Of a DNA stretch of 59,728 bases, positions 31,570-40,257 are shown piece after piece. Numbering within the stretch: the stretch's first letter is position 1; each line of letters opens with the position of its first letter. A program made the translations under genes and the position numbers. The notes beneath the pieces are model-generated. The model was not told where the DNA came from and searched no databases. It saw only the letters and a program-made list of their open reading frames with translations. The stretch is from IMG/VR virus record IMGVR_UViG_3300048925_000679, positions 1 through 59,728 of that record; one strand, given 5' to 3'. The DNA is from a virus.

Positions 31570-32514
31570 ATGGCAACTCTTGCAACCGGCTCCTTCTCAC
31601 TGCCCAAGCACTTGGTGTCGGGCGTGTGGCAGAAGGCGCAGGGCCAGTCCGTACTGGCCCGCCTGTCCGCTGCTGAACCCCAGGAGTTCGGAGAGCAGCA
31701 GTACATGACCCTGACCGCGCCGCCTCGCGGTGAGGTCGTCGGTGAAGGTGCGCAGAAGAGCGAATACACTGCGACCTTCGCGCCCGTGACCGCGATCCCC
31801 CGCAAGGTGCAGGTCACTCAGCGGTTCAACCAGGAAGTCAAGTGGGCTGACGATTCTCGTCAGCTCGGCGTCCTGAAGACGATGGCCGACCTGTCCGGTG
31901 TCGCTCTGGGGCGTGCACTCGATCTGATTGCCATCCACGGCATCAACCCCCTGACCGGCGCTCTCATCTCGGGTTCGCCGGCCAAGATCCTCGACAGCAC
32001 CAACGTTGTGGAACTGACAGCGTCGACGGCGGACACCCCCGACCAGGTCATTGAGGAAGCTGTCGGCCTGGTGCTCGACGACGGCATCTCCCCGGATGGG
32101 ATCGCACTCGACAACGGGTTCTCGTTCTCACTGGCGACTCAGCGGCACCCCACCACCGGGCAGAAGCTGTACCCGGAGTTGGGATTCGGCACCGATGTCA
32201 GCTCGTTCTTCGGGCTGAAGGGTGCAGTGTCGGACACGGTCCGCGGCGGCCCGGAGGCCGTGACCGCCTCGACCGGCGTTTACCGCAGCACCAACCCGCA
32301 CATCAAGGCCATCACCGGCGACTTCAGCGCATTCCGGTGGGGCGTTCAGGTGAACATCCCGCTGGAGCTGATCGAGTTCGGTGATCCCGACGGCCTCGGT
32401 GATCTGAAGCGTCAGAACCAGATCGCGATCCGTTCTGAGGTCGTGTACGGCATCGGCATCATGTCCACGGACGCGTTCGCCGTGGTCAAGGACGTCGACA
32501 ACGACGGCTCCTAA
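31570..32514 (+). CDS. Major capsid protein (HK97 fold)
   Basis: 314 residues after scaffold, of the length typical for actinophage capsids without a delta domain. Motifs such as PPRGEVVGEGAQKSEY and the C-terminal IAIRSEVVYGIGI match the E-loop/A-domain pattern of HK97-fold capsids. The ribosome site is GAAAGG. Confidence 0.92.
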   Translation: MATLATGSFSLPKHLVSGVWQKAQGQSVLARLSAAEPQEFGEQQYMTLTAPPRGEVVGEGAQKSEYTATFAPVTAIPRKVQVTQRFNQEVKWADDSRQLGVLKTMADLSGVALGRALDLIAIHGINPLTGALISGSPAKILDSTNVVELTASTADTPDQVIEEAVGLVLDDGISPDGIALDNGFSFSLATQRHPTTGQKLYPELGFGTDVSSFFGLKGAVSDTVRGGPEAVTASTGVYRSTNPHIKAITGDFSAFRWGVQVNIPLELIEFGDPDGLGDLKRQNQIAIRSEVVYGIGIMSTDAFAVVKDVDNDGS

Positions 32515-32528
32515 CCGAAGGGCGACCC

Positions 32529-32984
32529 GTGACCGAGATCATCACATCCGACGACCTTCCTGTAGCCGTCGCATCTAATGCGATGGCCACAGTGTGGGTT
32601 GAAGGTGCTAATGCTCGCGCGTCACGGGTCGCCCCATGCCTGGCCGCTACCGATCCCGCGCCGAGTGAGGACATGCTGTCCGAGGCGAAGCTGATCCTCA
32701 TCGGCGCGGTGATCCGATGGTCAGAGGCTGGGGCTGGGGCCCTGCAAACGCAAACGGCTGGAGTGTTCGGTGTCACGCTTGACACCCGGCAGCGCATGGG
32801 GTTCAACCTGTGGCCCAGCGAGATCACTCAACTGCAGGACATCTGCAAGAACGGGTCAGAGTCCAAGGCGTTCTCCATCGACACTGTCGGATGCGGGAGC
32901 CTTCACTCGCCGATCTGCTCCATCTATTTCGGTGGCGAATGCTCCTGCGGGGCATCCATCGCCGGGGTAGCGATCTACGAGTGA
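32529..32984 (+). CDS. Head-to-tail adaptor (Gp6-like)
   Basis: 151 residues, the usual place for the connector that docks to the portal. The N-terminal half is helical; the C-terminal half has a Cys cluster (CGSLHSPICSIYFGGECSCG) which is unusual. GTG start at 32529. Function from gene order. Confidence 0.65.
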   Translation: MTEIITSDDLPVAVASNAMATVWVEGANARASRVAPCLAATDPAPSEDMLSEAKLILIGAVIRWSEAGAGALQTQTAGVFGVTLDTRQRMGFNLWPSEITQLQDICKNGSESKAFSIDTVGCGSLHSPICSIYFGGECSCGASIAGVAIYE

Positions 32985-33337
32985 CGTTCCCGACGCCGTT
33001 CACGGTGGGGCATCACGTGTACTCGTCCACGACAAAGGACGGCTACAACCGTGAAATCCCCGTCTACACGCCGACGAGAGACGCTCCAGGGGTGTCGAAT
33101 CCGGTGTACGGGTGGGCCAACCCAGTCAACAGTGAACCGAAGGTTGCTGGGCATGACCGGGTTGTGGTGGAGATGGAACTCTATGCCCCACCGGCGTTCC
33201 ACCCGGGCCCGCAAGACCTTATTGATATTCCGGGGTCTGGGCAGTTCGAGGTGATCGGCTACCCGGAGGACTACAACCACGGCCCGTTCGGGTTCCAACC
33301 CGGCTACGTGATCAATCTGCGGAGGGTTGAAGGGTGA
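32981..33337 (+). CDS. Head-tail stopper-like protein (118 aa)
   Basis: GTG at 32981 (GTGA). Beta-rich with an IDIPGSGQFEVIGYPEDY segment, like the small stopper proteins of siphophages that seal the connector. Identity from order and fold character. Confidence 0.65.
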   Translation: MTFPTPFTVGHHVYSSTTKDGYNREIPVYTPTRDAPGVSNPVYGWANPVNSEPKVAGHDRVVVEMELYAPPAFHPGPQDLIDIPGSGQFEVIGYPEDYNHGPFGFQPGYVINLRRVEG

Positions 33338-33507
33338 TTGTTGTCTACACCGATGACGAAGCTATCGGGCATGAGGATGCCACACGGTATTCCAACGATG
33401 AGCACAACAACCTGTGTCTGTGGACCGGGGATAAGGGCGACGAACTGCTGGAGCTGTATTCGGTTGGCTACTGGAAGCGTGTGGAGGTGGTCGGCGATGA
33501 AGGTTAA
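33334..33507 (+). CDS. Small protein between connectors (57 aa)
   Basis: GTG start with a GTGA overlap. Acidic, beta-prone. Found at this position in many actinophage connectors; no function known. Confidence 0.6.
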   Translation: MIVVYTDDEAIGHEDATRYSNDEHNNLCLWTGDKGDELLELYSVGYWKRVEVVGDEG

Positions 33508-33760
33508 GCACAAGATCGGCGGCTACTACAAGCTCCGTTCTGCTGGTGGTGTGGTGGCTTTCCTGGAGGGTGCGGGGAATGAGGTTGCGGCGCGCGCTAA
33601 TCGTGAACTGAAGGGCGGGCAGAAGGGTTTCAAGGTGTCGTCCCGGCAGGGCGCTAAACGCCCCCAAGGTCGGTGGCGTGTCACCGTGGCGGCGGTCACC
33701 CCGTATGCGAAGCGCGCCAACGCGAAACGCAATATTCTGCTGCGTTCCCTCAATGGCTGA
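33497..33760 (+). CDS. HK97 gp10-like tail completion protein (87 aa)
   Basis: Overlaps the previous gene by 11 bases. A basic, Ala/Arg-rich protein with PYAKRANAKRN near the end. By position it is the tail-completion or neck protein. Confidence 0.6.
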   Translation: MKVKHKIGGYYKLRSAGGVVAFLEGAGNEVAARANRELKGGQKGFKVSSRQGAKRPQGRWRVTVAAVTPYAKRANAKRNILLRSLNG

Positions 33761-34145
33761 ATTCTGGCTTCCCGCCAAACCCGGCGTGAAAGTGGCGATC
33801 GCTATCTTGGACGCCAAATTCGGGTTCACAGTGTCCGACACGATGCCGAAAACCCGCCCCCCGCAGATCATCCTGGTCTCCCACATGGGGGGTTCGCGCC
33901 CCAACCCGGCGCAGTCCATCCACCGACTTCTCATCGAATGCTGGGCCAACAAGTTCCAGTTCAACCTTGAGGAGATGTGCGCGGAAGCGTCCGCAGCGTT
34001 GCGGAACTCCCGCGGCAAGTCATTCGCCGACGCATTCAGCTTCGGATGGACGAATGAGCAGGGGCCCGTGGACTTCCCGGATCCCGATGTCACTGACATG
34101 TCGCGGTGGCAGTTCCACGGAGACCTCACGCTCTCCACCAAGTAA
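33753..34145 (+). CDS. Tail terminator protein (130 aa)
   Basis: Located just before the tail-tube gene. The LVSHMGGS segment and alternating strand/helix pattern fit tail terminators, which cap the tail and join it to the head. ATG at 33753, overlapping its neighbour by 8. Confidence 0.65.
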   Translation: MAEFWLPAKPGVKVAIAILDAKFGFTVSDTMPKTRPPQIILVSHMGGSRPNPAQSIHRLLIECWANKFQFNLEEMCAEASAALRNSRGKSFADAFSFGWTNEQGPVDFPDPDVTDMSRWQFHGDLTLSTK

Positions 34146-34190
34146 ACCCTTTGCAGCCCATCCACACTGCCTGAAAGGGGCGAACACATC

Positions 34191-34784
34191 ATGGCCGATT
34201 CTAAGAACGTTCTGGCCGCCTCCATCGCGGAGGATAACGAATCGTTTTTCAGTGCCCCTCTCGGCACGCCGCTACCCACCGACGCTGTTGAGGTGTTTGA
34301 CACTGACTTCGTTGGGCATGGCTGGCTCGGCGACGAGGGCGTGAAGAACAAGATTCAGCGGGACACCACTGATCATTACGACTTGTCCGGTCAGCTCATC
34401 AAGACCACGCAGGACAAGTACTCCGAGACCGTCACGTTGGTGTTCTGCGAAACGAACCCTGAGGTGCTGAAGACGATCTTCGGTGACGACAACGTCGATG
34501 TGGACTACACGTCCGGGCATTTGAAGATGACGGTCCGCCACGACGACAAGCCACTTGACCGCAAGTCGTTCCTCGTGCGGCTCGTGGAGGGCCAGAAGAC
34601 GACCCTGCATGTCATCCCTGAGGGTCAGGTCACTGAGATCGAGGAGATCCCGTACAGCAGCACCGATCTGACGGTGTATGGGGCGACGGTGAAGTGCTAC
34701 AAGCCGGCCGATGGTGAGCAGCCGGACAACCCGAAGGCCGTGAACACGTACTACGACTTCGCGGATGTTCTCGACGGGTCATAA
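34191..34784 (+). CDS. Major tail tube protein
   Basis: 197 residues, beta-rich, with paired patterns such as YDLSGQLIKTTQDKYSETV and LVFCETNPEVLKTIFG that are typical of siphophage tube proteins. It precedes the tail assembly chaperones, the standard location. ATG after GAAAGGGG. Confidence 0.88.
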   Translation: MADSKNVLAASIAEDNESFFSAPLGTPLPTDAVEVFDTDFVGHGWLGDEGVKNKIQRDTTDHYDLSGQLIKTTQDKYSETVTLVFCETNPEVLKTIFGDDNVDVDYTSGHLKMTVRHDDKPLDRKSFLVRLVEGQKTTLHVIPEGQVTEIEEIPYSSTDLTVYGATVKCYKPADGEQPDNPKAVNTYYDFADVLDGS

Positions 34785-34792
34785 GGCACCGT

Positions 34793-34830
34793 CCGGCGCC
34801 GGTCATTCAGGGATGGGCTGCCGGCGCCGG
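34793..34830 (+). terminator. Hairpin after the tail-tube gene
   Basis: CCGGCGCCGG occurs at 34793-34802 and 34821-34830 and can form a 10-bp stem with an 18-base loop (each copy is also a palindrome). It likely reduces transcription or stabilises the upstream abundant mRNA. Confidence 0.5.
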
Positions 34831-34875
34831 GCGGCCAAATCATCCCCTCTGCCCATCCTGAAGGAAGCCCATCCA

Positions 34876-35490
34876 ATGATTGACATCATCAATGCCTCGG
34901 ATCCGCGGGTTCGAGTTGAACTGACCTTCCACCCCGAGGGTAAAGACCCGGTGGTTGTGGATATTCCGCGCTGGGATTACCTCGACGAGACAACAGTGCG
35001 GAGGATTCGGGCCTCTCTGAGGCATTTCACGCAGGACGCCGAACGGTTAGTGGAGGAAACCCGAAGGGGGTTCCGCCGCTACCAGATCGAGTACAAGAAG
35101 TACGAGAAACTGTTTACGGCGTGGGTGAAACGACTCGATGATCCAGAGGTGGAGGATCCCGGCCCGGAGCCGGAGGAACCCGCCAGGCCTGTGTTCGAGA
35201 ATCCACCCGATGAGGCTGAGGCGCATCGGGCGACAATCTTGGCGTGCTTCAAAGAGGTCGTCCCCGTCAACATTTTCAAACTGTTGGAGAAGTGTTCGAC
35301 TGCGGAGTTGGCGCAAGGCAAAAACGAGTGGGATAAGCATTCGTCGATCCCGTTGGGGGAATTATTGGCCTCTCCGACTTCCTTGACGGGGAGCACGGAG
35401 AGGCCGTCGTCGCCGACCTCCTCAACCGAGGATGGCACCGACACGACATCGGAAGCCGACTCTCCTGGAGTGAATTCCGAATCATCCTGA
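34876..35490 (+). CDS. Tail assembly chaperone, unshifted product
   Basis: 204 residues; binds tape measure and tube during tail assembly. The N-terminus is compact (IDIINASDPRVRVELTFHP), the middle helical, the C-terminus beyond 162 a Ser/Thr/Pro-rich tail that is replaced when ribosomes shift frame. Followed by an overlapping -1 frame that supplies the T domain. Confidence 0.85.
   Translation: MIDIINASDPRVRVELTFHPEGKDPVVVDIPRWDYLDETTVRRIRASLRHFTQDAERLVEETRRGFRRYQIEYKKYEKLFTAWVKRLDDPEVEDPGPEPEEPARPVFENPPDEAEAHRATILACFKEVVPVNIFKLLEKCSTAELAQGKNEWDKHSSIPLGELLASPTSLTGSTERPSSPTSSTEDGTDTTSEADSPGVNSESS
35355..35361 (+). promoter_or_regulatory. Probable -1 ribosomal frameshift site
   Basis: The G-run and two A's (G GGG GAA in the upstream frame) lie 19 bases after the last stop of the -1 frame (35334-35336). 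It is the only good run before the unshifted stop at 35488. Shifted translation would continue to 35783. Confidence 0.55.
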
Positions 35491-35783
35491 ACTGGCTTCC
35501 CCCGAGCGGGGATTCAGCCTTGTACCGGTCCAGGTTTCCGAACACGTGGTGGGTCAACCCGATTGTGGAGTTCCTCGCCGGGATTCTGTTCTCTGTGCAG
35601 TCGGGGAACTGGCAGCGCGGCGGCGGTAAGGGTTCGAAGCCGAAAGCGTGGAAGCGTCCGCGGGAGTTCTCAACTAAGGGCATTCCGCGGACGAAGGCGG
35701 ATCTCATTGAGCGGCAGCGTTCGCAGGCGGAGCATCTGCGGAAGCGCCGTGAAGATAAAAGACGATTGAAGGGTGGTGGCTAG
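35361..35783 (+). CDS. Tail assembly chaperone T extension (-1 frame)
   Basis: The frame is open from 35337 to 35783 and has coding character (VVADLLNRGWHRHDIGSRL). It lacks a suitable start at its 5' end, as expected for a frameshift-only segment. Joined to the upstream product at 35361 it gives about 302 residues. The C-terminal part is very basic (KRREDKRRLKGGG), the usual tape-measure-binding feature. Confidence 0.85.
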   Translation: MIGLSDFLDGEHGEAVVADLLNRGWHRHDIGSRLSWSEFRIILNWLPPSGDSALYRSRFPNTWWVNPIVEFLAGILFSVQSGNWQRGGGKGSKPKAWKRPREFSTKGIPRTKADLIERQRSQAEHLRKRREDKRRLKGGG

Positions 35784-38700
35784 TGGCGAACGGAGTTGAA
35801 CTGGCCACCGCCTACGTGTCGCTGGTCGCGGAGACGAGCAAGCTCAGGAAGCAGATTGACCGCGAACTCGCTGATATTGATGCGCGTCCTGCGGGCAAGA
35901 AGATCGCTGCCGACATCTCTCGCGGGTTGAGTTCAGGGAACTCTGAGATCGCCCGTGCTGGAACGAATGCTGCTCAGGCGTATGAGCGGAACCTGCAGTC
36001 GTCGATTCGGGGGGAGAGGGTCGGTACCGCGATCGGCACTGTGATCGGTAAGGGTATCGGCGCAGGCATCAAGGTGGGTATTGCGGGGGCGGCGGCTGCT
36101 GCGACAGGCGCGGTGGCGCTGTTGTCGACAACCCTCACGAAGGGTTTTCAGCGGCTCCAGACGATTGATCAGGCGAAGTTCAAGCTGCAGGCGTTGGGTA
36201 ATTCTGCAGCTGATGTGCAGACCATCATGGACTCTGCAACGAAATCTGTTAAAGGGACAGCGTTTTCGCTTGCTGATGCTGCTACGGCGTCGGCTTCTGC
36301 TGTTGCTGCTGGCATAAAGCCGGGAGAGAAGCTCACCAAGTACCTCTCTGATGTTGCCGATAGCGCCGCTGTTGCCGGCACGTCGTTTGAGGAAATGGGC
36401 TCGATCTTCAACAAGATTCAGACCAACAACAAGGCCTATACGGATGATTTGCAGCAGTTGGCTGACCGTGGCCTGCCGATTTTCACGTGGCTACGTGAAG
36501 AATATGGTGTGTCGGCTGAGGCGCTGCAGAAGATGGTCGAGGACGGGAAGGTTTCCGCCTCTGATTTCCAGAATGCGATCGAGCAGCATATTGGTGGGGC
36601 CGCGCAGAAGATGGGCCAGTCGTTTGGTGGCGCGGTCGACAACATGGAAGCCGCGATGGCTCGATTGGGCGCGAACTTCCTGACCGCGATCTTCGGCGGG
36701 GACAGCGTGAATGCGTTGGCCGGCCCGACTGAGGCTGTCAACAAGATCACGGAGAAGTTCAACCAACTGGATCAGTGGGTGGCAGCCCACCAGGGGGACA
36801 TCAAGAACTTCTTCCACGAGATGGCTGATGGCGCTAAGTGGGTCGTCGACAAGGTCAAGGAGATAACCGACCTACTCATCAGGTATCCGGAGTTAGCGAA
36901 GACCGCGGTGATCGGGTTCGCTGCATGGAAGACCATCGAGGGCGTTTCAGCCCTACTGGACAGCCTGAAGAACATTTCGACCATGTTGGGTGTCACTCTT
37001 CCTGCGAGTGCGTCTACGGGCGCTGCTGGTATCTCTGCGGCTCTGGCGAAGGTTGCCGTTCCACTGTGGTTGGCGTACTTGGTGGGGCAGGGTAATCCGG
37101 CGATTCGGCCGGGGATGCAACTTCCCAATGGATCTACTACGCCGAACGTCCAGAACGGCGATCGGATAGTTGTCGGGGCTGATGGTTCAGTCACAACTGT
37201 CCCGCAGTCCATTCCTGGTGGTGGGGGTCCGAACGCCCAGCGCCAACGCCGCGGGGCTGACGCTGTAGGACCGTTTGATGCGGGCATCCCTGTCACGCCG
37301 GATAACGTCCTTAACCCACCCGCGTTCGGTAGTTCCGCCGCTCCCGGTGGTGCTGCGGCCGCCGCACCGGCGGGCCTAACCGGAAACAAGGGCGTGGCCT
37401 ATCAGGCGATGCTGCAAGCAGGATTCCCCGCCTCGGAATGGGGTGCACTGCAGAACCTTCTCAACGGTGAATCGGGTTTCCGTCATACCGCGCAGAATCC
37501 GTCATCGACTGCGTACGGGATGTTCCAGTTCCTTGATTCGACGTGGGCGACTGTTGGTGGTTCGAAGACGTCGGATCCCGCGTTGCAGTCGCAGTATGGC
37601 CTGCAGTACATCAAGCAGCGCTATGGGACACCTTCTGCGGCGTGGGCGTTTTGGCAGTCGCAGTCCCCGCACTGGTATTCGGCTGGTGGTCCAGCTATGG
37701 GTGCTGGTGGTCCTACTGCGGACAAGATTCCTGCGATGCTGTCCAACGGGGAGCATGTCTGGACGGCGGCTGAGGTCAACGCGGTTGGCGGCCAGGACAA
37801 GGTGTATCAACTCCGCCAGATGGCCCTGGCGGGCATGATTCCCGGTTTCAACACCGGTGGCGCAGTCGATAACGGACAAAACTCCGACCTGATGTGGATG
37901 ATGTACGGCCGCTGGGGTCAAAAGCGTGACGCTCCAGAGCCTTTGCAGGACATGCTGGTTAGCGGTGGGCGGGACCGGCTTACCCGCAATCTGGACGGCG
38001 GTATCAACGCGGGTATTGGCTACTCACGGGCGATTGAACCGGGAAATTTCAATCCCAACATGAAGATTGACACCAGCACGTCGAGCTTCTTTGATCCATC
38101 TCCGGGTAACAACTATGCACCGGACTATTGGAGCCTGACCCAGGACGACGTCAAAAGCATCACCCCGTTGCGGCCGAATGAGAGTTACGACAACCCGGTT
38201 AAGCGTGCGCGCTGGGACATGAAAAAGAACGACGCGATGTGGCGATTCATCACCGGTCAGCCAGCACTGCCTGGATATAGCGATGGCGGACAGGTAACTC
38301 TGGAGGATCTCCTTAAGCAGGGAGTTGACCCGAACACCACCCAGCACGGCACCGGGCAAGGCGCACCTCCGGGGCCGACACCGGACCAGCTGCAGCAGTT
38401 GGGCCAAGCCCTCGGGGCCCCCCAGCAGGACCAGGGCACACAGACCGACGCCCCGGGCCGCACGCAGGGCTACATCCCCGCCGCCGCGGGTAACACCAGC
38501 ACCGCGGGAACCAGCTTCCTGTCCGGGATCTACGGCATGGGTGCTGAGGTCATCAACGGCATCATCGACCAGGCCGCTAACGCCGCATCCCAAGCGGCTG
38601 GCGCCGCAGCCACAGTGTTCGCCCCAGGATCCGGCGGCGCCGCATCAGGGCTTACTTCCGCCGCGATCAGCATGGGCACTCAAGCCGCTAAGCGCGGTGT

Positions 38701-39304
38701 CGAGTACGGCGCCCAGATGCTCGGAATTGGAACAGACGCCCTCATCGAACAGTTAACCCCGTTCGGTGCGCCGCGCTTACTTACTACCGACGTCACAGGT
38801 TTCATGCCGCAGCAGGCGATCATGGGTGCCGCGACAACTTCGATAGAGAAGGCGTTCCAGCAGGGAAATCAACCCCCCGGTGATGGGCCGCAGCAGCATC
38901 AGGGAACGGGCGCACCTCCCGGGCCGGTGCAACCGCCACCACCTGGACCGTTCCCGGCCCCAACCCCGCCGCTCCCCGGCCCTCCTGCGCAGCCGGAAAA
39001 CCCTGCGCCGCAACCAGCCGCCACGCAACCTCCAGATCAGCCCCAGTGGGATCCGCTGCAGTTCCTCAACGGCGGAGTCTTCGACAGCGGCGGCTGGCTC
39101 AAACCCGGCGGTGTAGCGGTGAACCTGGGCAACAAACCCGAACCGGTTCTCTCCCCGCAGCAGTGGGAAAGCATGGCGTCACAACCTGCAGCGCAGTCAG
39201 GCAACGTCACCTACCAGGTGTACGCCCAGAACCTCGATGAGGCCATGCGGTCCCTGCGGAACAAGGAGCGCCTCGACATGATGCAACACGCGGGCAGGCC
39301 GTGA
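35783..39304 (+). CDS. Tape measure protein with embedded lytic transglycosylase
   Basis: 1173 residues set tail length. Residues 1-60 are helical, 95-120 a hydrophobic stretch (AGAAAAATGAVALLS), and 150-430 helical coiled regions. A transglycosylase-like domain spans about 533-640: GVAYQAMLQAGFPASEW, catalytic-type Glu in LLNGESGF (about 563), GMFQFLDSTW. It probably opens peptidoglycan when DNA enters. After it comes a Gly/Pro/Gln-rich part. GTG start overlaps the upstream TAG. Confidence 0.92.
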   Translation: MANGVELATAYVSLVAETSKLRKQIDRELADIDARPAGKKIAADISRGLSSGNSEIARAGTNAAQAYERNLQSSIRGERVGTAIGTVIGKGIGAGIKVGIAGAAAAATGAVALLSTTLTKGFQRLQTIDQAKFKLQALGNSAADVQTIMDSATKSVKGTAFSLADAATASASAVAAGIKPGEKLTKYLSDVADSAAVAGTSFEEMGSIFNKIQTNNKAYTDDLQQLADRGLPIFTWLREEYGVSAEALQKMVEDGKVSASDFQNAIEQHIGGAAQKMGQSFGGAVDNMEAAMARLGANFLTAIFGGDSVNALAGPTEAVNKITEKFNQLDQWVAAHQGDIKNFFHEMADGAKWVVDKVKEITDLLIRYPELAKTAVIGFAAWKTIEGVSALLDSLKNISTMLGVTLPASASTGAAGISAALAKVAVPLWLAYLVGQGNPAIRPGMQLPNGSTTPNVQNGDRIVVGADGSVTTVPQSIPGGGGPNAQRQRRGADAVGPFDAGIPVTPDNVLNPPAFGSSAAPGGAAAAAPAGLTGNKGVAYQAMLQAGFPASEWGALQNLLNGESGFRHTAQNPSSTAYGMFQFLDSTWATVGGSKTSDPALQSQYGLQYIKQRYGTPSAAWAFWQSQSPHWYSAGGPAMGAGGPTADKIPAMLSNGEHVWTAAEVNAVGGQDKVYQLRQMALAGMIPGFNTGGAVDNGQNSDLMWMMYGRWGQKRDAPEPLQDMLVSGGRDRLTRNLDGGINAGIGYSRAIEPGNFNPNMKIDTSTSSFFDPSPGNNYAPDYWSLTQDDVKSITPLRPNESYDNPVKRARWDMKKNDAMWRFITGQPALPGYSDGGQVTLEDLLKQGVDPNTTQHGTGQGAPPGPTPDQLQQLGQALGAPQQDQGTQTDAPGRTQGYIPAAAGNTSTAGTSFLSGIYGMGAEVINGIIDQAANAASQAAGAAATVFAPGSGGAASGLTSAAISMGTQAAKRGVEYGAQMLGIGTDALIEQLTPFGAPRLLTTDVTGFMPQQAIMGAATTSIEKAFQQGNQPPGDGPQQHQGTGAPPGPVQPPPPGPFPAPTPPLPGPPAQPENPAPQPAATQPPDQPQWDPLQFLNGGVFDSGGWLKPGGVAVNLGNKPEPVLSPQQWESMASQPAAQSGNVTYQVYAQNLDEAMRSLRNKERLDMMQHAGRP

Positions 39305-40257
39305 ACCGGTTCATCCCGAACCCGGACTTCTTCGACCGCAAAATCCGCGGCATCTGGATCACCGGTCAAGGCAGAACATTCCACACGCACGGCAACATGG
39401 CCGGCGCGGAAGGGGTGTGGTCCGGGCAGGGTCAGGTCAAAGGCATCTGGGATTCACCGGTCAAAACCACCTGGAAATCCGGTGCGTTCGAGGTGGGTTC
39501 GAAGCCGAAAAGCGTGAAGCGGCTAGAGCGTGACATGACGTTGGGGTTCCACATTACCGACACTCGCACCAGGTCGATGGAGGACAACGAGTCCGACTTT
39601 CGTGGGATCTTCGATTATGAGGTTGACGAGTGGGACGACGAGCCAGAACCCACCATCTTGCATGTGGACACTGATAAGTCGGGTGTCCGCAAGCTCGACC
39701 TGTTGATGTACGACACCCCCATTTTCGAACCGCCCGTAGACCCTATTGAGCAGCAGTACACCAACCTGATTTTGCAGGTTCGTGCCGGTGACCCCGACTG
39801 GTATCAGGAGTCAATCAAGAAGGTGTTCAAGGCTGGTTCCACCTCGGCGTCGGGATTCATTGAGGTTGAGAATCCCACCGACCGGCCGATGAAGCATCAG
39901 TGGATCCTCACCCGAGCCCAGTGGACCATCCCGGATGTGTCATGGAAGGGCGGGAAGTACCGCCGACATCCGGGCGGGGTTCATGCGACCCGGTCGTTGA
40001 CGCTGGAGCCGATCACCGAGATTCAGGGCGGGATTGTCATCAGCCTCGACACCGCCAAGAATCTAATGATTCGGGATCACAACTACACCAACGCATTACC
40101 TGCGCTACTGCCGGGCGGGCAGCACTTCACCTACCAGATCCCGCCCTATACCCCGAAGCAGCAGTTGCCCATCTCCTACGAGGGGGCGCCAGCTGGTGGG
40201 GCGATGGCCACACTGGTGCAGCCCCGCCTCTGGTCGCGGCCATGGGGGCTTGAATGA
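39301..40257 (+). CDS. Distal tail (Dit-like) minor tail protein
   Basis: 318 residues, directly after the tape measure, the place of Dit. The N-terminus (RGIWITGQGRTFHTHG) and a beta-rich body fit this fold. It likely forms the hub joining tube and tip. GTG start. Confidence 0.8.
   Translation: MNRFIPNPDFFDRKIRGIWITGQGRTFHTHGNMAGAEGVWSGQGQVKGIWDSPVKTTWKSGAFEVGSKPKSVKRLERDMTLGFHITDTRTRSMEDNESDFRGIFDYEVDEWDDEPEPTILHVDTDKSGVRKLDLLMYDTPIFEPPVDPIEQQYTNLILQVRAGDPDWYQESIKKVFKAGSTSASGFIEVENPTDRPMKHQWILTRAQWTIPDVSWKGGKYRRHPGGVHATRSLTLEPITEIQGGIVISLDTAKNLMIRDHNYTNALPALLPGGQHFTYQIPPYTPKQQLPISYEGAPAGGAMATLVQPRLWSRPWGLE

Noticed and set aside
33362-34351. Leftward 329-codon frame over connector genes
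   Set aside because: Shadow of four overlapping rightward genes with standard order.
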